Assembly: GCA_026392155.1 (NCBI GenBank)
Contig: JAPLCP010000079.1
Coordinates: 75,618-139,617, forward strand
Origin: Armatimonadota bacterium
GTDB lineage: Bacteria > Armatimonadota > Armatimonadia > Armatimonadales > Armatimonadaceae
Direction of reading: 5' to 3'
Length of the DNA stretch: 64,000 nt
Position 1 is the stretch's first letter. Every line of letters begins with the position of its first letter. Position numbers and translations under genes: made by a program. This document shows positions 46,903 to 55,605 of the stretch, piece after piece. The notes under the pieces are model-generated. The model was not told where the DNA came from. It saw only the letters and a list, made by a program, of their open reading frames with translations, and searched no databases.

Positions 46903-47508
46903 GAGACCGTAGAGCCGGGCTAGGGTGGCGATATCTCGGGAGCTCAGCTGAGAGCTGGGCTTCACCTCAGGAAACATAATGTCTCCGTTGAAGCTACTAT
47001 GGCTCGGAGCACCCTCATTTCGCCCCACGATCCCCAAAGCATGGCCGAACTCATGCACCGTCGCAGGGGTAATCAAGGATCCTGCAATCCCACCCTTCAG
47101 GACGATCCTGGCACTGGCGATAGTGCCATCCACGGCTGCATTGCCCGGTGCCTGGTTAAACGTGACATTGGTAAACCCCAACCCCGTGTCCACAGTACTG
47201 ACCGTGCTCGAAAAAGTGACCTGAATATCCGCATCGGCTGTACTGCTAGTTTGCTCGAAACGCACCAAGTTGCCGGTTCCGCTTGCCCAGAGGTTTGCGG
47301 CGGTTAGTACTTGTGCAGAGCGATCTGTGGCACCATCATTGCCGATAAAGACCTTGAGGGGATTGGTCGTCTTTGTCAGAGGCCAGCGCAAGCTAAGCCC
47401 TAGGTCGCTGAAGTAGTCCGGGCTATCTGGCGGAGGATTGCCCCCGCTGGCCCCACAGCCTGTGAGAACCAAAACTGCGATAACACTTAACAAAATAGGG
47501 TTTCTCAT
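46888..47508 (-). CDS. lipoprotein, matrixin/zincin-type metalloprotease
   Basis: MRNPILLSVIAVLVLTGCGASGG lipobox; TPATVHEFGHALGIVGRNEGAPSHSSFNGDIMFP = HExxHxxGxxG-like motif (HEFGHALGIVG). Confidence 0.85.
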   Translation of the reverse strand: MRNPILLSVIAVLVLTGCGASGGNPPPDSPDYFSDLGLSLRWPLTKTTNPLKVFIGNDGATDRSAQVLTAANLWASGTGNLVRFEQTSSTADADIQVTFSSTVSTVDTGLGFTNVTFNQAPGNAAVDGTIASARIVLKGGIAGSLITPATVHEFGHALGIVGRNEGAPSHSSFNGDIMFPEVKPSSQLSSRDIATLARLYGLSRAH

Positions 47509-47535
47509 GCTTGCATTATACAGGTACAATCGGCT

Positions 47536-48762
47536 ATGCGTGCAATTTTACTTTCCTGGGAGTATCCCCCTATGCGGGTGGGTGGTATTGCGGCGGCGCT
47601 AGAGGGACTAGCTCCAGCACTGGCGCGGGCGGGCATTGAAACCCATGTTGTGACCTGCGGCGACTCAGGAGGAGCGCCTGAAGAGAACCCACTTCCCAAT
47701 CTGTTTATCCATCGCGTGACTGTCAGTGAGCCATCGGATAACTTTATCCACTGGGTGCACCTCCTCAACGATAGATTAGATGAGCGGGCAGACTCACTCC
47801 TTCGAGAGTGGCAGAAAAAAGAAGCTCGGAAGAAAAATAAGACGCCGATCCTGATCCATGTCCACGACTGGCTGGGGCAGTTTGCGGGGATCGCGCTCAA
47901 GCACCGCTACAAGCTCCCGATGCTCTCCACAATTCACGCTACCGAGTTCGGGCGCAACGGTGGGATTCGCACCGAGGGGCAGCGCTATATCAATCGCTGT
48001 GAGTGGGAGCTCGCCGATGAGTCGTGGCGAGTGATTGTGTGCTCGGACTTCATGCGCGGCGAGGTCGAGTACGCCCTGAATACCCCCTGGGACAAGATGG
48101 ATGTGCTTCCCAATGGAGTGGAAACACGGGTCTTTGAGGGGCTCGAAGGTGAGGCATGGTGGAGCTTCCGCCGCCGCTTTGCCGCCGACAACGAAAAAAT
48201 CATCTTCTTTATCGGTCGTCCCGTTCATGAAAAAGGCGCACACGTGCTCGTGCAGTCTCTGCCCCGGGTGCGAGCGCGGGGTGTCAATGCCAAGTTAATC
48301 ATCTCCGGTGGCGGTGTCCGAGGGCACTTAGAAGCACTCGCGGAGCAGCTTGGGATGTGGCCGCATGTCTACTTCACGGGGCGCGTGAGCGACGAAGACC
48401 GTGATAATCTCTACCAAATCGCTGATGTGGCCGTCTTTCCAAGCCTTTATGAGCCGTTTGGGATCGTGGCGCTGGAGGCGATGGCAGCTCACACCCCGGT
48501 TGTCGTGAGTGATGCCGGGGGGCTTGCAGAAGTCGTGGAGCACAATGTCACCGGCACCACAACCTACAAGGGTGACCCGGACTCTCTGGCTTGGGGAATC
48601 GCCCGTGCGGTACGTGATCCCAGCCACTCTCGCTGGATGGCACAGAACGCCTATGAGCGCGTCGAGAGCATCTTCAACTGGGACGTGATCGCCGCCGATA
48701 CCCGAGCGGTCTACGAGCGGGTCTGGGCAGAGTACAAAGCAAGTAGCTGGGGAGAAAGCTAG
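47536..48762 (+). CDS. glycosyltransferase family 4 / glycogen synthase-like
   Basis: MRAILLSWEYPPMRVGGIAAALEGLAPALARAG...PSLYEPFGIVALEAMAAHTPVVVSDAGGLAEVV. Confidence 0.93.
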   Translation: MRAILLSWEYPPMRVGGIAAALEGLAPALARAGIETHVVTCGDSGGAPEENPLPNLFIHRVTVSEPSDNFIHWVHLLNDRLDERADSLLREWQKKEARKKNKTPILIHVHDWLGQFAGIALKHRYKLPMLSTIHATEFGRNGGIRTEGQRYINRCEWELADESWRVIVCSDFMRGEVEYALNTPWDKMDVLPNGVETRVFEGLEGEAWWSFRRRFAADNEKIIFFIGRPVHEKGAHVLVQSLPRVRARGVNAKLIISGGGVRGHLEALAEQLGMWPHVYFTGRVSDEDRDNLYQIADVAVFPSLYEPFGIVALEAMAAHTPVVVSDAGGLAEVVEHNVTGTTTYKGDPDSLAWGIARAVRDPSHSRWMAQNAYERVESIFNWDVIAADTRAVYERVWAEYKASSWGES

Positions 48763-48765
48763 AAG

Positions 48766-49974
48766 ATGCTACTCATTCCCCTAGCCACGCTCCTCGCAAC
48801 CGTACAGTCTCCCATGAACATTACCACTCTCCAGACCGCCTTGAAAGCGGTCAAGCCTAGTGCCAGCCTAGCCGAGCCGCTCCGTAAGTGGCTCGGAGCC
48901 GAGAACCTCAAGCGCGGTGTCCTCAAGACAGATGAGCTTAAGGTCGCGTTTGCTATCGAGCTCGCCGACGGCGAGCCAGAGCCCAAGCTACTCTCAGACG
49001 ACGGCTCGTGGTCACTTCCTCTTAAGCGCATTGAGGCATCGAACCTCTGGGCCGCGTCCACAACACTGCCTGAGGGCTTTGGGACGCGCTGGAAGTTTGA
49101 AGTCGGGGGCAGGCCACGGGGCGGCGGTGAGCTTGAAGTCTACACCAACCCACCCGAGAGCAAGCGCCAGCCAGGCATCCCTGAGGGCAAGCTCACTCAA
49201 ATGCCAATCTGGAAGAGCAAGATCTACGAGGGAACGGTGCGCAACTGGTGGGTCTATGTCCCCGCCCAGTACGATGCCAGAAAGCCCGCAGCCGTGATGA
49301 TCTTCCAGGATGGCCACTCCTACAAAGACTTCGTGCCGGTTGTCTTGGACAACATGATCGCCAAAGGCGAGCTGCCAGTCTCCATCGCCATCTTTCTCGC
49401 TCCGGGCCACAAGGGCGAGACGCCTCCCGAGAGTGGCTGGAATGGCAATAACCGCTCGGTCGAGTACGACACGGTCTCGAATCGCTACTCTCAGTTCATC
49501 GTGGACGAGATCCTGCCGGAAGTGGGCAAGAGCTACTCGCTTCGGCAAGATGCGGCAGGGCGGATGGTAGCGGGCATCTCCAGCGGCGGTATCTGCGCCT
49601 TCTCCCTGGCCTGGTTCCGCCCCGACCAGTTCCATAAAGTGCTCTCGTGGGTGGGGAGCTTCACGAATCTCCAAGGCGGCCCGACGGGCGTGGCGGGAGG
49701 AAATACCTACCCCGCGATTATCCGAGACCGGCGCGGCTGGGACCAGAGAGGCGAGCCCAAGCCGATTCGCGTCTATCTGCAAGATGGAGCCAACGACCTA
49801 GACAACAAGGCGGGAAGCTGGCCGCTTGCCAACCAAGACATGGCAAAAGCGCTCGCCTTCGGCCAGTATGACTTTAAGTTCATCTTTGGCAACGGCTTCC
49901 ACGGCGACCGCCACGGACGCGCCACCCTCCCCGATGCACTCCGCTGGCTCTGGCGCGATCTTAAAAAACCGTAA
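48766..49974 (+). CDS. alpha/beta-hydrolase esterase (enterochelin esterase/esterase D-like)
   Basis: RNWWVYVPAQYDARKPAAVMIFQDGHSYKD...RSVEYDTVSNRYSQFIVDEILPEV...RMVAGISSGGICAFSLAWFRPDQFHKVLSWVGSFTNLQGG. Confidence 0.9.
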   Translation: MLLIPLATLLATVQSPMNITTLQTALKAVKPSASLAEPLRKWLGAENLKRGVLKTDELKVAFAIELADGEPEPKLLSDDGSWSLPLKRIEASNLWAASTTLPEGFGTRWKFEVGGRPRGGGELEVYTNPPESKRQPGIPEGKLTQMPIWKSKIYEGTVRNWWVYVPAQYDARKPAAVMIFQDGHSYKDFVPVVLDNMIAKGELPVSIAIFLAPGHKGETPPESGWNGNNRSVEYDTVSNRYSQFIVDEILPEVGKSYSLRQDAAGRMVAGISSGGICAFSLAWFRPDQFHKVLSWVGSFTNLQGGPTGVAGGNTYPAIIRDRRGWDQRGEPKPIRVYLQDGANDLDNKAGSWPLANQDMAKALAFGQYDFKFIFGNGFHGDRHGRATLPDALRWLWRDLKKP

Positions 49975-49977
49975 AGC

Positions 49978-50814
49978 TCAGAGCGTCCAGACGCGAATAT
50001 AGTCAATCTCCATCTGTGCGGGAAACGGGGTGCTGGCATCCGGGAATCCGGGCCAGTTGCCCCCTACCGCAAGGTTTGCCAGAACATACATCGGCTCCTG
50101 CGGGACATGCTCGCGGGTGCGATAGCGCTCAACTCCGTCCACGCTCCAAACCAGCACATCGGGCTTCCAGTCTAAGGTAAACGTGTGGAATCCCGCGGAG
50201 AAATCGATCCCACGTAGCTGCCCTTGCACATTGATCGTTCCCGCCGTAGTCGCGCGCCAGTGGTTCGTAAAGTAGACACAAGTGAGATCGTGGCCCAGAA
50301 TCTCGAGAACATCAATCTCGGGAGGCCAAGCCTTACTCGCAGGAAGTAGCCAGAACGCAGGCCAGAGCCCCTTGCCCTTGGGGAACCTCGCGCAAATCTC
50401 GAAACGCCCATACTTTTGAGCAAACTTACCGTAGGAGCTCACCATCCCAGACGTGTAGGGCATCTTCCCCCGCATCCGGCGCTGCGCGATAAAAACCAGC
50501 TTGCCCCCCTGCAGCTTGTAGCCGTCAGTGGCATAGTACTGCTGCTCATTATTGGAATGTGTCCGTACGCCATCCGGGTACGAATCCAGCCATTTCGATT
50601 GATCGAGGCTGATTCCGTCAAACTCATCAGAGAAGCTCAGCTTCTCCGGGACTGCGGGCGGCATCGCCGGTGATGGACTTGCCGTCGGAGCGCTCTGGAG
50701 TGGGGGCGGAGAGGGCTTTTCGGGCTTCAGTGTTAGGGCAAGAGCCACCATGCCTGCAAGAACCCCTAGTGCTGTCGCGACCGCCCCGGTGGTCGTTTCG
50801 AGCTGGAGCTTCAC
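49978..50814 (-). CDS. glycoside hydrolase family 16 protein
   Basis: FSDEFDGISLDQSKWL...KYGRFEICARFPKGKGLWPAFWLLPASKAWPPEIDVLEILGHD. Confidence 0.93.
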   Translation of the reverse strand: MKLQLETTTGAVATALGVLAGMVALALTLKPEKPSPPPLQSAPTASPSPAMPPAVPEKLSFSDEFDGISLDQSKWLDSYPDGVRTHSNNEQQYYATDGYKLQGGKLVFIAQRRMRGKMPYTSGMVSSYGKFAQKYGRFEICARFPKGKGLWPAFWLLPASKAWPPEIDVLEILGHDLTCVYFTNHWRATTAGTINVQGQLRGIDFSAGFHTFTLDWKPDVLVWSVDGVERYRTREHVPQEPMYVLANLAVGGNWPGFPDASTPFPAQMEIDYIRVWTL

Positions 50815-51368
50815 GCGGGAACCAGCTCAGTTCCGACCAGCTCAATGGTCCCTTTTGAGTGCCCACAGTGAACGGCGACCATAGACTCCCACTGCGCCAT
50901 CGTCGCCATGGTCACATCATATTGATAAGGCCGCCACTCAGGAGTCAGGTTAACGTCTTGCTTGAAACAATCGGGGAAACCAGGGACATTGCGCTGCAAA
51001 ATAATCGTGAGCCGCGAGCTAGAAACGGAGCGCCCCCAGAACCGTAGCTGGAGCTTCTCCCCTTTTTTAAAGGCTCTACCCAGCGGGTTGGAAACTCCCA
51101 CATTCCAAGGCTGCATGCCTGGCTGATCCGTGACGATTTTCACTCCCGTGCGAGAAACTCCCCCCAGAGTCTCTTGGACTATCGTGAGATTACCCAGAGC
51201 ACCTTTTTCGGTATAAAACTTCCACTTCTCGCTAGAGACAAGGTTTACCATATCTCTCGAAGTCCCCAAAGCAGTCATCTTTGTGTTCCGAAAGGTAACT
51301 GCAGCAAATGCCCCACCAATAACCAGCGCAATCGCAACCATTCCTAGCGGTTTGATGATGATTCTCAT
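50811..51368 (-). CDS. secreted protein with carbohydrate-binding-like fold, hypothetical
   Basis: N-terminal TM; NPLGRAFKKGEKLQLRFWGRSVSSSRLTIILQRNVPGF...WRPYQYDVTMA; ATGA overlap with GH16. Confidence 0.65.
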   Translation of the reverse strand: MRIIIKPLGMVAIALVIGGAFAAVTFRNTKMTALGTSRDMVNLVSSEKWKFYTEKGALGNLTIVQETLGGVSRTGVKIVTDQPGMQPWNVGVSNPLGRAFKKGEKLQLRFWGRSVSSSRLTIILQRNVPGFPDCFKQDVNLTPEWRPYQYDVTMATMAQWESMVAVHCGHSKGTIELVGTELVPA

Positions 51369-51567
51369 ATAATTCCCCTAGGCAATCCTTGGTAGAAATA
51401 CCAGAAATCTTTAGAGGTGTGAGCCCTCACTGCGGGACTACTCGAATCTCAGTCATAGCAACCTCTCCACTGTCTCTGCCGATGAGGTTCATCGGGAGAC
51501 AAAACTCTTGCCACTTATGCAAGAATCCTTAGGAACGAATTGCCTGTAAATTTCGTTAGGGACAGAG

Positions 51568-52032
51568 ATGCCTACCCTAACATTTACCACGGAGATCGCT
51601 GCCTCGCAGGAGGCGCTCTTTGCTTTTCACGATGGCACTGAGGCACTCACCAAGATCACGCCGCCCGGCACTCGTGTCCGTCTGATAGATGCGCCTGCAA
51701 AGCTCACGCAAGGCGTGGTCTTTACCCTGGTGGTCTCGCAGCCGCCTGTCTTTGTGCCGCTACGCTGGCGCTGTGAGTTTCTGATCTGGGAGCCGCCTCT
51801 GCGCTTTGTGGACCGCCAGGTGCCCGGCAGTGGCCCGTTTGCCTTCTGGGAGCATGAGCATCGCTTTGAAGCTCTGGATGCCAAGCGGAGTCAGTTAACC
51901 GACACGATCACCTACACACCGCCGTTTGGGCCACTGGGGAAGCTGGCAGATGCGCTCTTTATCCGCAAGCAACTCACGGAGATGTTTGCCTACCGGCACC
52001 GTGTCACAAAGGCGGCTCTGGAGGGCGTTTAG
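51568..52032 (+). CDS. SRPBCC family protein
   Basis: FTTEIAASQEALFAFHDGTEALTKITPPGTRVRL...FWEHEHRFEALDAKRSQLTDTITYTPPFGPLGKLADALFIRKQL. Confidence 0.88.
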   Translation: MPTLTFTTEIAASQEALFAFHDGTEALTKITPPGTRVRLIDAPAKLTQGVVFTLVVSQPPVFVPLRWRCEFLIWEPPLRFVDRQVPGSGPFAFWEHEHRFEALDAKRSQLTDTITYTPPFGPLGKLADALFIRKQLTEMFAYRHRVTKAALEGV

Positions 52033-52277
52033 CAGAGTAGGCGCATCCCGCGATAGAGCTCGCGGATTTCAGCGGCTGGGTCGTTTGATAATTTGACTGT
52101 GAAAAGTTGCGCACCCCTGTGACTTTTCCGGGTGGACAGCACTCTTAGGGAGTGTAAGTAAGATAGATGAAGTGCTGGAGAGAAGGGGAGGAGATAAAAA
52201 AATGTTAGGAATGCTAGAGCTGCTGATCCGATACCATTATGTGGAGGATGTCCCGGGGCTGACAAGTTTGCGGGAGA

Positions 52278-53426
52278 GTGAAGGAGATCTTAAAGGCGAT
52301 GAGTCGGGCAGCATTATTGGCGAAGTTGAACAAGAGCGGCTTTCTGACACACGAGGTGCAGAACGGGCGGGTTCTGGTGCATCCAGCACGCAACAAGTTC
52401 GAGTGGGCACCGGACGAGCTGAGCTACCGCTCCGCCGTGCTCGACGCCGACGGGCGCATCGCCTCAGTGGGCTGGCCGAAGTTCTTCAATCAGGGAGAGT
52501 TCCCCGCGCACGACTCGGTGATCGCACAGGAGCTGGCGAGTGGTCAGGCCATCATCACACACAAGCACGACGGCTCCCTCATTATCCGCTCCGTCCTCTC
52601 GGACGGGCAGGTCTTGCTACGAACACGCGGCTCGTATGACGGCGGCGAGTACGGCGTGGCGGCACAGGCGGTCGCACAGGCAAAGTACCCTTCCCTGCTC
52701 GACCCTTCGGTCTTCCCCGAGGGGTCGCTGCTTTTTGAGTATGTCGGGCAGGCCAACCAGATCGTGGTGCGCTACGAAGGCGACGACGATCTGATTTTTC
52801 TGGGTGCCGTGATCCATGACGAGCCCCTTCGTTACCTGCCCTTTGCCGAGCTAAAGCCGCTTGCGGAGCAGCATGGCCTGCGCCTGGTCGAGACCTACGA
52901 CTGGGCCAAGACGGGCGGGATTGGAGAAGTCCTAGGGCTAGTCCAAGACTGGAACCACGCAGAAGGTGTGGTCGTGCGCTCCGGTGATGGCCAGACGCTG
53001 CTGAAAATAAAATCCGCATGGTACTTCGCTCAGCACGCGCTCCGCTGGCACATGACGTATGACAGCATCGTGCGTTTTGTGCTGGATGGCGGCATCACGA
53101 ACGAAGCTGGCTTGGAGGCCGGGCTCGCCAAAGCGGGCTGGGACTTCGAGATCATTGTCAAGGCAAAAGAGCACTTCGCAACCTATCAAACCCGACGGGC
53201 AGAAGCCGAAGCGCTCAAAGCAGAAGTCCAGGCAATTCTGGAGGGCTTCAACGCCACCGAAATTGAGTTTGAAGACGAGCGAGCACGGCGCAAAGCCTTC
53301 GCTTCGCTGATTTTCGGCCAGCACGCCCCGCTTGCCAAGTACGCCTTCACGCTCTACGACGGCAAACTTGAGCTGCTAGAATCGGTCTTGCTGAAGAACA
53401 TCATCTACCAGCGCTCTGGGCGCTAG
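52278..53426 (+). CDS. RNA ligase, T4 Rnl1-like
   Basis: WPKFFNQGEFPAHD, nucleotidyl-transfer motif KHDGS (K codon at 52563), GSLLFEYVGQANQIVVRY, EGVVVRSGD, LKIKSAWYFAQH. An alternative ATG at 52299 is possible. Confidence 0.82.
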   Translation: MKEILKAMSRAALLAKLNKSGFLTHEVQNGRVLVHPARNKFEWAPDELSYRSAVLDADGRIASVGWPKFFNQGEFPAHDSVIAQELASGQAIITHKHDGSLIIRSVLSDGQVLLRTRGSYDGGEYGVAAQAVAQAKYPSLLDPSVFPEGSLLFEYVGQANQIVVRYEGDDDLIFLGAVIHDEPLRYLPFAELKPLAEQHGLRLVETYDWAKTGGIGEVLGLVQDWNHAEGVVVRSGDGQTLLKIKSAWYFAQHALRWHMTYDSIVRFVLDGGITNEAGLEAGLAKAGWDFEIIVKAKEHFATYQTRRAEAEALKAEVQAILEGFNATEIEFEDERARRKAFASLIFGQHAPLAKYAFTLYDGKLELLESVLLKNIIYQRSGR

Positions 53427-53438
53427 CCCCCAGAGCGC

Positions 53439-54269
53439 TTATTTAGCATAGTCCAGCAAGAAGGCAAGCGTGAGGCGGGCCATGTTGCTGACGTAGCCGA
53501 AGTCTACTTTGTCGGGGGTGTCGGTGGACTTGTGGTAGTGCGGATACCGATACTCGCCTTCGTAGAGCCCCGTGACGACGTAGCCGTGCTGCTCAAAGGG
53601 AACATAATCTGACGCTTCGACGGGGTCTATTTTTGTCGGGACTTTGACGACGGTTCGGGCGAGCACTTCCAGCCGCGCAACGAGCTTTGCCGACGCGGCA
53701 TTATTGCTAGAAACGCCGCCTTCGTCGCGGTCTAGAAACAGCGTCTTCGCCTTATCCGGGTAGCCGACCTGATCCAGATTAAATACCAGCGTGAGCTTCT
53801 CACCACGCGCCTTACACTCCGAGGCGTAGGCCGTCGAGCCCCACAGCCCTTGCTCCTCGCCGGAGAAGAGCGCAAAGCGCACGGGATGGCGCATCGGGGT
53901 ATTTTTCAGGAGCCGGGCGACTTCAAAGAGCACCGCAACCCCCGTGGCATTGTCGTTGGCTCCCGGTGCGGGAGCTTCCGGTGCTCCCAAGTTCTCCTGA
54001 CGGCTGTCGAAGTGTGCACAGACCAGGATCGCTCCCCCACTGCCACCCGATTTCTCAGCGAGGACATTGTTGAGGGGCCTCCCTTGCTGCGAGTAGGCGT
54101 GGCGCTTGGAGGTATAGCCCAGAGCCTTAAAGCGGCCTTCGAGGTGTCCGACAATTGCCAGGTGGTGCTTGGAGAGGGTGTGCCGCGTGGGCCAGCGGGT
54201 GGCCAGCTCTTTGACCTCGCGCTCTAAGTTCACCGGAGAGATTTCCTTCAGCAGTGCGTATTTATCCAT
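53439..54269 (-). CDS. M28-family metallopeptidase
   Basis: AILVCAHFDSRQENLGAPEAPAPGANDNATGVAVLFEVARLLKN...RFALFSGEEQGLWGSTAYA. Confidence 0.93.
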   Translation of the reverse strand: MDKYALLKEISPVNLEREVKELATRWPTRHTLSKHHLAIVGHLEGRFKALGYTSKRHAYSQQGRPLNNVLAEKSGGSGGAILVCAHFDSRQENLGAPEAPAPGANDNATGVAVLFEVARLLKNTPMRHPVRFALFSGEEQGLWGSTAYASECKARGEKLTLVFNLDQVGYPDKAKTLFLDRDEGGVSSNNAASAKLVARLEVLARTVVKVPTKIDPVEASDYVPFEQHGYVVTGLYEGEYRYPHYHKSTDTPDKVDFGYVSNMARLTLAFLLDYAK

Positions 54270-54312
54270 GCAGGATTGTACCGGAGTTCGCATATCGGGT
54301 ACAACGACGCAT

Positions 54313-54813
54313 GTGAGTTTTGTCATACGCCTTGTTCGCCCCGAGGATGCTGAGTCTATCCGGGCGATTTATAATGAAGCTGTCCGCACCACAACGGCCA
54401 CGTTAGATACCCAAGAGCGCGATCTGCCGACGCAGCTTGCCTGGATCGAAAAGCACCAGGGTGATCCGTATCCTGGCTTTGTCGCCGAGGATAGGGAGGG
54501 CATTATCCTAGGCTGTGCCTCGCTCTCCCCCTACAACCCGAAACCAGGCTACCGGGGAACCGCAGAGAACTCAGTCTATGTGGATCCCCATGCACAAGGT
54601 CATGGGATCGGGGAGGCGCTGCTGCAAGCCCTGCTCGACGATGCTCCTCATCGGGAGATTCGCACCATTGTTGCCCTGATCTCCGCCGATAACCTCGCCT
54701 CACTCCAGCTCCATAGAAAGCTCGGGTTCCGCACTCTGGGAACTCTGGAGCGTGTCGGACGCAAGTTTGGCCGGGACGTGGATGTCACGATTCTCCAGCG
54801 CCACACTTCCTAA
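54313..54813 (+). CDS. GNAT-family N-acetyltransferase (phosphinothricin acetyltransferase-like)
   Basis: IRLVRPEDAESIRAIYNEAVRTTTATLDTQERDL...AENSVYVDPHAQGHGIGEALLQALL; GTG start. Confidence 0.92.
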   Translation: MSFVIRLVRPEDAESIRAIYNEAVRTTTATLDTQERDLPTQLAWIEKHQGDPYPGFVAEDREGIILGCASLSPYNPKPGYRGTAENSVYVDPHAQGHGIGEALLQALLDDAPHREIRTIVALISADNLASLQLHRKLGFRTLGTLERVGRKFGRDVDVTILQRHTS

Positions 54814-54945
54814 AGGAAGCAAATCCTCCTCCTTCGCTTGCCAGAGGGGGTGCCGGAGTGGTGCGAAGGCAGGGAAGGTAAAAAGCGCGGGAAGGATTGT
54901 ACCGTGAAGCAGGAATCGCCCCGTAACCGTCGAACTGTCTTTCCT

Positions 54946-55605
54946 ATGAGCAACAGCAACTTAGAGATTCGTGATATTTCCTATCCCCTACGCGAGGGTT
55001 TTCCGGTCTGGCCGGGACATGAGGCGGTGAGGCTGACGGTGGTAAAGAGCCACGAGGCGGGCGATGGGGTGCAGGTTTCAGACATGGCGATTGGGTGCCA
55101 CACGGGGACGCATCTCGACGCGCCACGGCACTTTATCGCAGGCGGCGGACTGGTAGACAAGCTGGACCTCCACGTGCTGATCGGCGCGTGCACCGTGGTC
55201 GTCTATGACGGCGAGGGGCCGCTGGACAAGGCGTGGTTTGAGGCGCAGAGCTTGCCCACCCCCATCACGCGGCTGCTGCTCCACTGCGCCATTCACGACG
55301 GCAAGCTGGAAGAGTCACGCTTTTTCTCCAACTATGTCGGGATCACCGAGGATGCGGCGCAGTACTTGGTGGAGCGTGGATTGAAGCTGATCGGCACCGA
55401 CTACCTCTCGATTGGGCCATTCTATGGGGGAAACCCAGAGACCCACCGAGCGCTTCTGGGGCCGGCGGTGATTATCGTCGAAGGGCTGGATCTGCGGGGC
55501 GTGGCGGCGGGAGCGTACACCCTGGTGTGCCTGCCCCTGAGCCTCCCCACCGATGGTGCCCCCTGCCGCGCCGTCTTGCTTCCCGCGGGAATGCTAGAAA
55601 GCTAA
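54946..55605 (+). CDS. cyclase family protein (kynurenine formamidase-like)
   Basis: DISYPLREGFPVWPGHEAVRLTVVKSHEAGDGVQVSDMAIGCHTGTHLDAPRHFIAGG. Confidence 0.93.
   Translation: MSNSNLEIRDISYPLREGFPVWPGHEAVRLTVVKSHEAGDGVQVSDMAIGCHTGTHLDAPRHFIAGGGLVDKLDLHVLIGACTVVVYDGEGPLDKAWFEAQSLPTPITRLLLHCAIHDGKLEESRFFSNYVGITEDAAQYLVERGLKLIGTDYLSIGPFYGGNPETHRALLGPAVIIVEGLDLRGVAAGAYTLVCLPLSLPTDGAPCRAVLLPAGMLES

Noticed and set aside
51370-51567. cttgc/gcaag and aacgaatt/aatttcgtt near-repeats as a riboswitch
   Set aside because: Short imperfect stems, no known riboswitch consensus.
52172-52639. 155-aa ORF overlapping the RNA ligase start
   Set aside because: Alternative frame of the RNA ligase gene, low-complexity Arg/Gly; at most a short upstream ORF.
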